Below are positions 61,401 to 64,000 of a DNA stretch of 64,000 bases, one piece after another. Origin of the DNA: Amphirosellinia nigrospora. Taxonomy: Eukaryota > Ascomycota > Sordariomycetes > Xylariales > Xylariaceae. Where the stretch lies: the NCBI GenBank assembly GCA_004123355.1, contig SCHM01000008.1, forward strand, positions 553,501 through 617,500, read 5' to 3'. The notes under the pieces are model-generated. The model had not been told where the DNA came from. It searched no databases and was given only the letters and a program-made list of their open reading frames with translations. Made by a program: the position numbers and the translations under genes. Each line of letters starts with the position of its first letter. The stretch's first letter is position 1.

Positions 61401-64000
61401 TACCGCTCGCGACCTTACCGTCTTGAGTTTGACGACGGCTGGGGCAAGCAGTTTACAGTAAATGATAATTAGTCTGGACTAGCTCGTACCAACCCTGATC
61501 TGGAATAGCGAGCGACACCCACACACCCCCATCTCCTCATCTCCCCATCTCCGACGGTCTGGCGCGACAATACCACGGCAAATGACCAACTAGCATTTGC
61601 GGGGAAGCGCCATTGAATGGTTATAGGACAACGAGGCACCGAGGGATACGGTAGAAAGCGGAATGGGAGAACAAGAGCGACAGAAGCAGAAAAAAAGATC
61701 CGCTGTCGTGGTCTTACAGTCGTCTTCTTGGTCCTACGCTCATAGAGTCACAAGGCCATCTTACCAGAAATAAGCGCAGCACAGATGTACAACATGACCG
61801 GTCTACAAGAACTTTTTTCTCCTTTTTACCACCCACTGAGCCACCAGTGTACAGACCGTATAACATGAGTCGTGGGGGAGTGAGATGACCCTGTAATGTA
61901 TAGTACGACTTTGGAATGGTGTGGTGATAGACCTCTCATTAGCTCGAGCGGTTAGTATACAAGTAGAAGTAGATTGGCGCCAGATAATTGAAGCCATCTA
62001 CTAATTTAGTAAGACATTCGACTAATCATAAATCACAACATCTCTATACAAGTACCATCTAGTATGAGTATACTAGAAACCATTTGATGAGCTACCGTTC
62101 ATTGTCTATTTACTTCCTATTATTGTATTCCTGTGTCCCATTCAGCAATGTGCGACTATTCTGGAGGATGCTGGCTCGGCCGGTTCGTGTATCTTCAGTC
62201 ATGATACATATACATCGACAATATCCCCATTCTGCTCTTCACACTACCTAAAGTAGGCAGATCTACAGTTTAGGTTAGTTTGGTACTGGCAGTGTAGTAG
62301 CAGTGGATGACACCAGGATTCCAGCCAAGCTTGCTTTGACCGGATCTTCGGTCGACTAGGCTGGGCATTTATTACAAGCCACATGTCTACAAAACCGCGA
62401 CGCTATCCATGATATGTACACATTAATACCTCGCTTGCGACGATGGTACAATGACCTGGGGCTAATCTACTCAGCCCATCCGTTAAATGACGCCTCAAAA
62501 GACCGTCAGCGTCACTATCGCTTGCTAACTTAGTAGTAGCTGGGTTGTTGTTGGTTACACAAGTAGGATCTGACTGCATCTCCCGTCTGGCTTATCATCG
62601 GCTCATCCATCACCACCCATTGCCCATCACCCATCGTCTGACTACCTACTCATACATACATACCTCCTACGGCATACGCCACCCCCGAATCAAGCCCCCA
62701 ACCGCTCCTCCTCCGTTTAGACCCAACCCCCGTTTTCTGCCTACTTGTACGTACTTCGGTCTAGCCCCTTGTTACCTATTACAAATAGCCTCAGGCCGGT
62801 AGATAGTATCGGTGCGGGATCTCGACGGCACAAAATTGGTTAACGTTAGGGCTGGCGAGAACTCGGCTTTTTACACTGACTCGTCCGGTCCACATCCGAC
62901 AAACAGTATAGCGAAGGGGTGCCGTCCGATTGGAAACATGCCGTGGCAACCGTATTCTTATGCTTGTAGGTTCTAGCCTCATAGCGTCGTCGTCATCGCC
63001 GACAATGTTAATCCAATATCACCCTTATGAGGCAGGTCGAGCCAACATGCTTAGCCAATGAAGAGAGCTACAAGCCACACGTTATGCAAAAGTACAAATC
63101 CGTAACAAGCAGCTACAAAATTCATGTCGTCCATTATCATTGTGATTCTATTACCAATTCGTCTCACCATGGAGCGTGTAACAAGAAGCAAGACAAATAC
63201 TAGTAGACCTTGCTGTCCTTTCGTAAGACGACAAGATGTAGCAATATCGAGACAATACGTTGTTAGGCCTTGCCCCTGGAATATTTGTATATAAGAGTAT
63301 ACTTGAGCGACTTGCCATTATATATGAACTAGTGACAATACCAACTCGAAGACTGAGGCTTTACCATACTTTTCATAAACCACCGTGCTCAGTAATAATG
63401 AGCATCATCCAACCTTCGATAAACGGTCGTGGAGCTGTACTTATAACTGTATCCCAGCAAGAGAATGCCAACACAGGTTTATATCTAAGTTTCAACACTC
63501 TTCTACGTCCAGATCGAAAGATACCAGCAATCCAAATAACGTCGCACAAGACTGATGGCCTAGAGAAATTCTTTTGTGTATGGTGACAGATGACCCTTAT
63601 AGCACGACCCCCTAACATCGTAGAAATAACAAGCTTACACACGCGCAATCTTAGGCGGTAGACACTCGTCTCCTGTTATATCCGCCTGTGAAAATACTCC
63701 GGCCTCCTTTTTCTCATCCCCCTCCCCCTACCCGTGTGGGAAAACGTGGGCGGTGTTCGACAAGTACAACTCGCACATCAGCCCACTCACTCACCCGAGC
63801 GGTTACTGCCGTGCGGCGGCTGGCATGAACGCTTCGTTACTCACGCACGCAAGCCCGCACGTACTTTCGTATACATGTGTATTGATTGTATTTTATTGTA
63901 ATGTTACGGCGGAACGCCGCAAACTTGCATCCCTCTCTCGCGTCGCTTGCTCGCCCCCTTTATGGAACTTGACCTCGTGGACGACGACTTGCGTTTGATC
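58459..64000. other. Gene-free right end of the window
   Basis: 5.5 kb with no supported gene. It starts with the MFS promoter, which includes a hairpin around a CCTAGG core (58826-58858). Short frames on both strands are overlapping shadows. GAC/GCC triplets occur near 61046-61071 and ATC/CCC-rich repeats near 61520-61550. Confidence 0.6.
58826..58858. repeat. Inverted repeat CCTGCC...GGCAGG enclosing TACCTAGGTA
   Basis: CCTGCC (58826-58831) and GGCAGG (58853-58858) are reverse complements. Between them lies the palindrome TACCTAGGTA (58836-58845). It lies about 370 bp upstream of the MFS start. Confidence 0.7.

Noticed and set aside
1-64000. Secondary-metabolite cluster, CRISPR array or Starship-type cargo element
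   Set aside because: No backbone synthase, no regularly spaced repeats, and no tyrosine recombinase (DUF3435) or similar captain gene seen.

Overview
The window is nuclear DNA from a filamentous ascomycete. Genes carry short introns of about 40-160 bp with GT...AG borders and, in many, CTAAC-type branch points. They are spread over both strands without operons, and the protein families are those of Pezizomycotina, probably Sordariomycetes (class level is inference only). I support thirteen protein genes, one of them cut by the left edge. No rRNA, tRNA, CRISPR array, intact transposon or biosynthetic cluster was seen.

Layout: an ABCC/MRP transporter N-terminal part (1-1768, minus); CAF-1 WD40 subunit Cac2 (5670-7904, plus); a GPI-type secreted lysophospholipase/phospholipase B (11531-13480, plus); a gene-free stretch with degenerate repeats (13.5-19.7 kb); a caspase-like protein lacking both catalytic residues, behind a CPDCRRRR motif (19743-21614, minus); a 6.3-kb gene-free stretch rich in simple repeats; a divergent pair of an F-box protein (27895-29114, minus) and a DUF7025-type AAA+ protein with altered ATPase motifs (30414-32745, plus); a GC-rich luciferase-like-domain gene (33215-34124, minus); a secreted pepsin-type aspartic protease (35116-36555, minus); a Zrc1/Cot1-type zinc transporter (38312-40054, minus); an extradiol-dioxygenase-like VOC protein (43033-43626, minus); a GH3 beta-glucosidase with PA14 insert (48524-51436, plus); a Cdc1/Ted1/PGAP5-type metallophosphoesterase (52469-54782, plus); and an MFS sugar transporter (56691-58458, minus).

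Most genes read through only if single-base frameshifts are allowed. Nearly all are one missing base, many of them in a short homopolymer run, while the protein on both sides of each break stays well conserved and introns stay intact. I read this mainly as uncorrected sequencing deletions rather than mass pseudogenisation. The phospholipase B, the VOC gene and the ATPase half of the AAA+ gene are free of breaks. CDS coordinates therefore span each whole locus, introns and breaks included.

The genes do not form one pathway. Possible themes are secreted/extracellular nutrition (phospholipase B, aspartic protease, GH3 enzyme, sugar transporter), metal handling (zinc CDF and the Cdc1-like enzyme, whose yeast relative is linked to manganese) and lineage-variable signalling or regulated-death-like families (caspase-like, F-box, AAA+). 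The most interesting observations are the catalytically dead caspase-like protein, the AAA+ protein with altered Walker B and sensor 1, and a palindromic TACCTAGGTA motif recurring in intergenic DNA.
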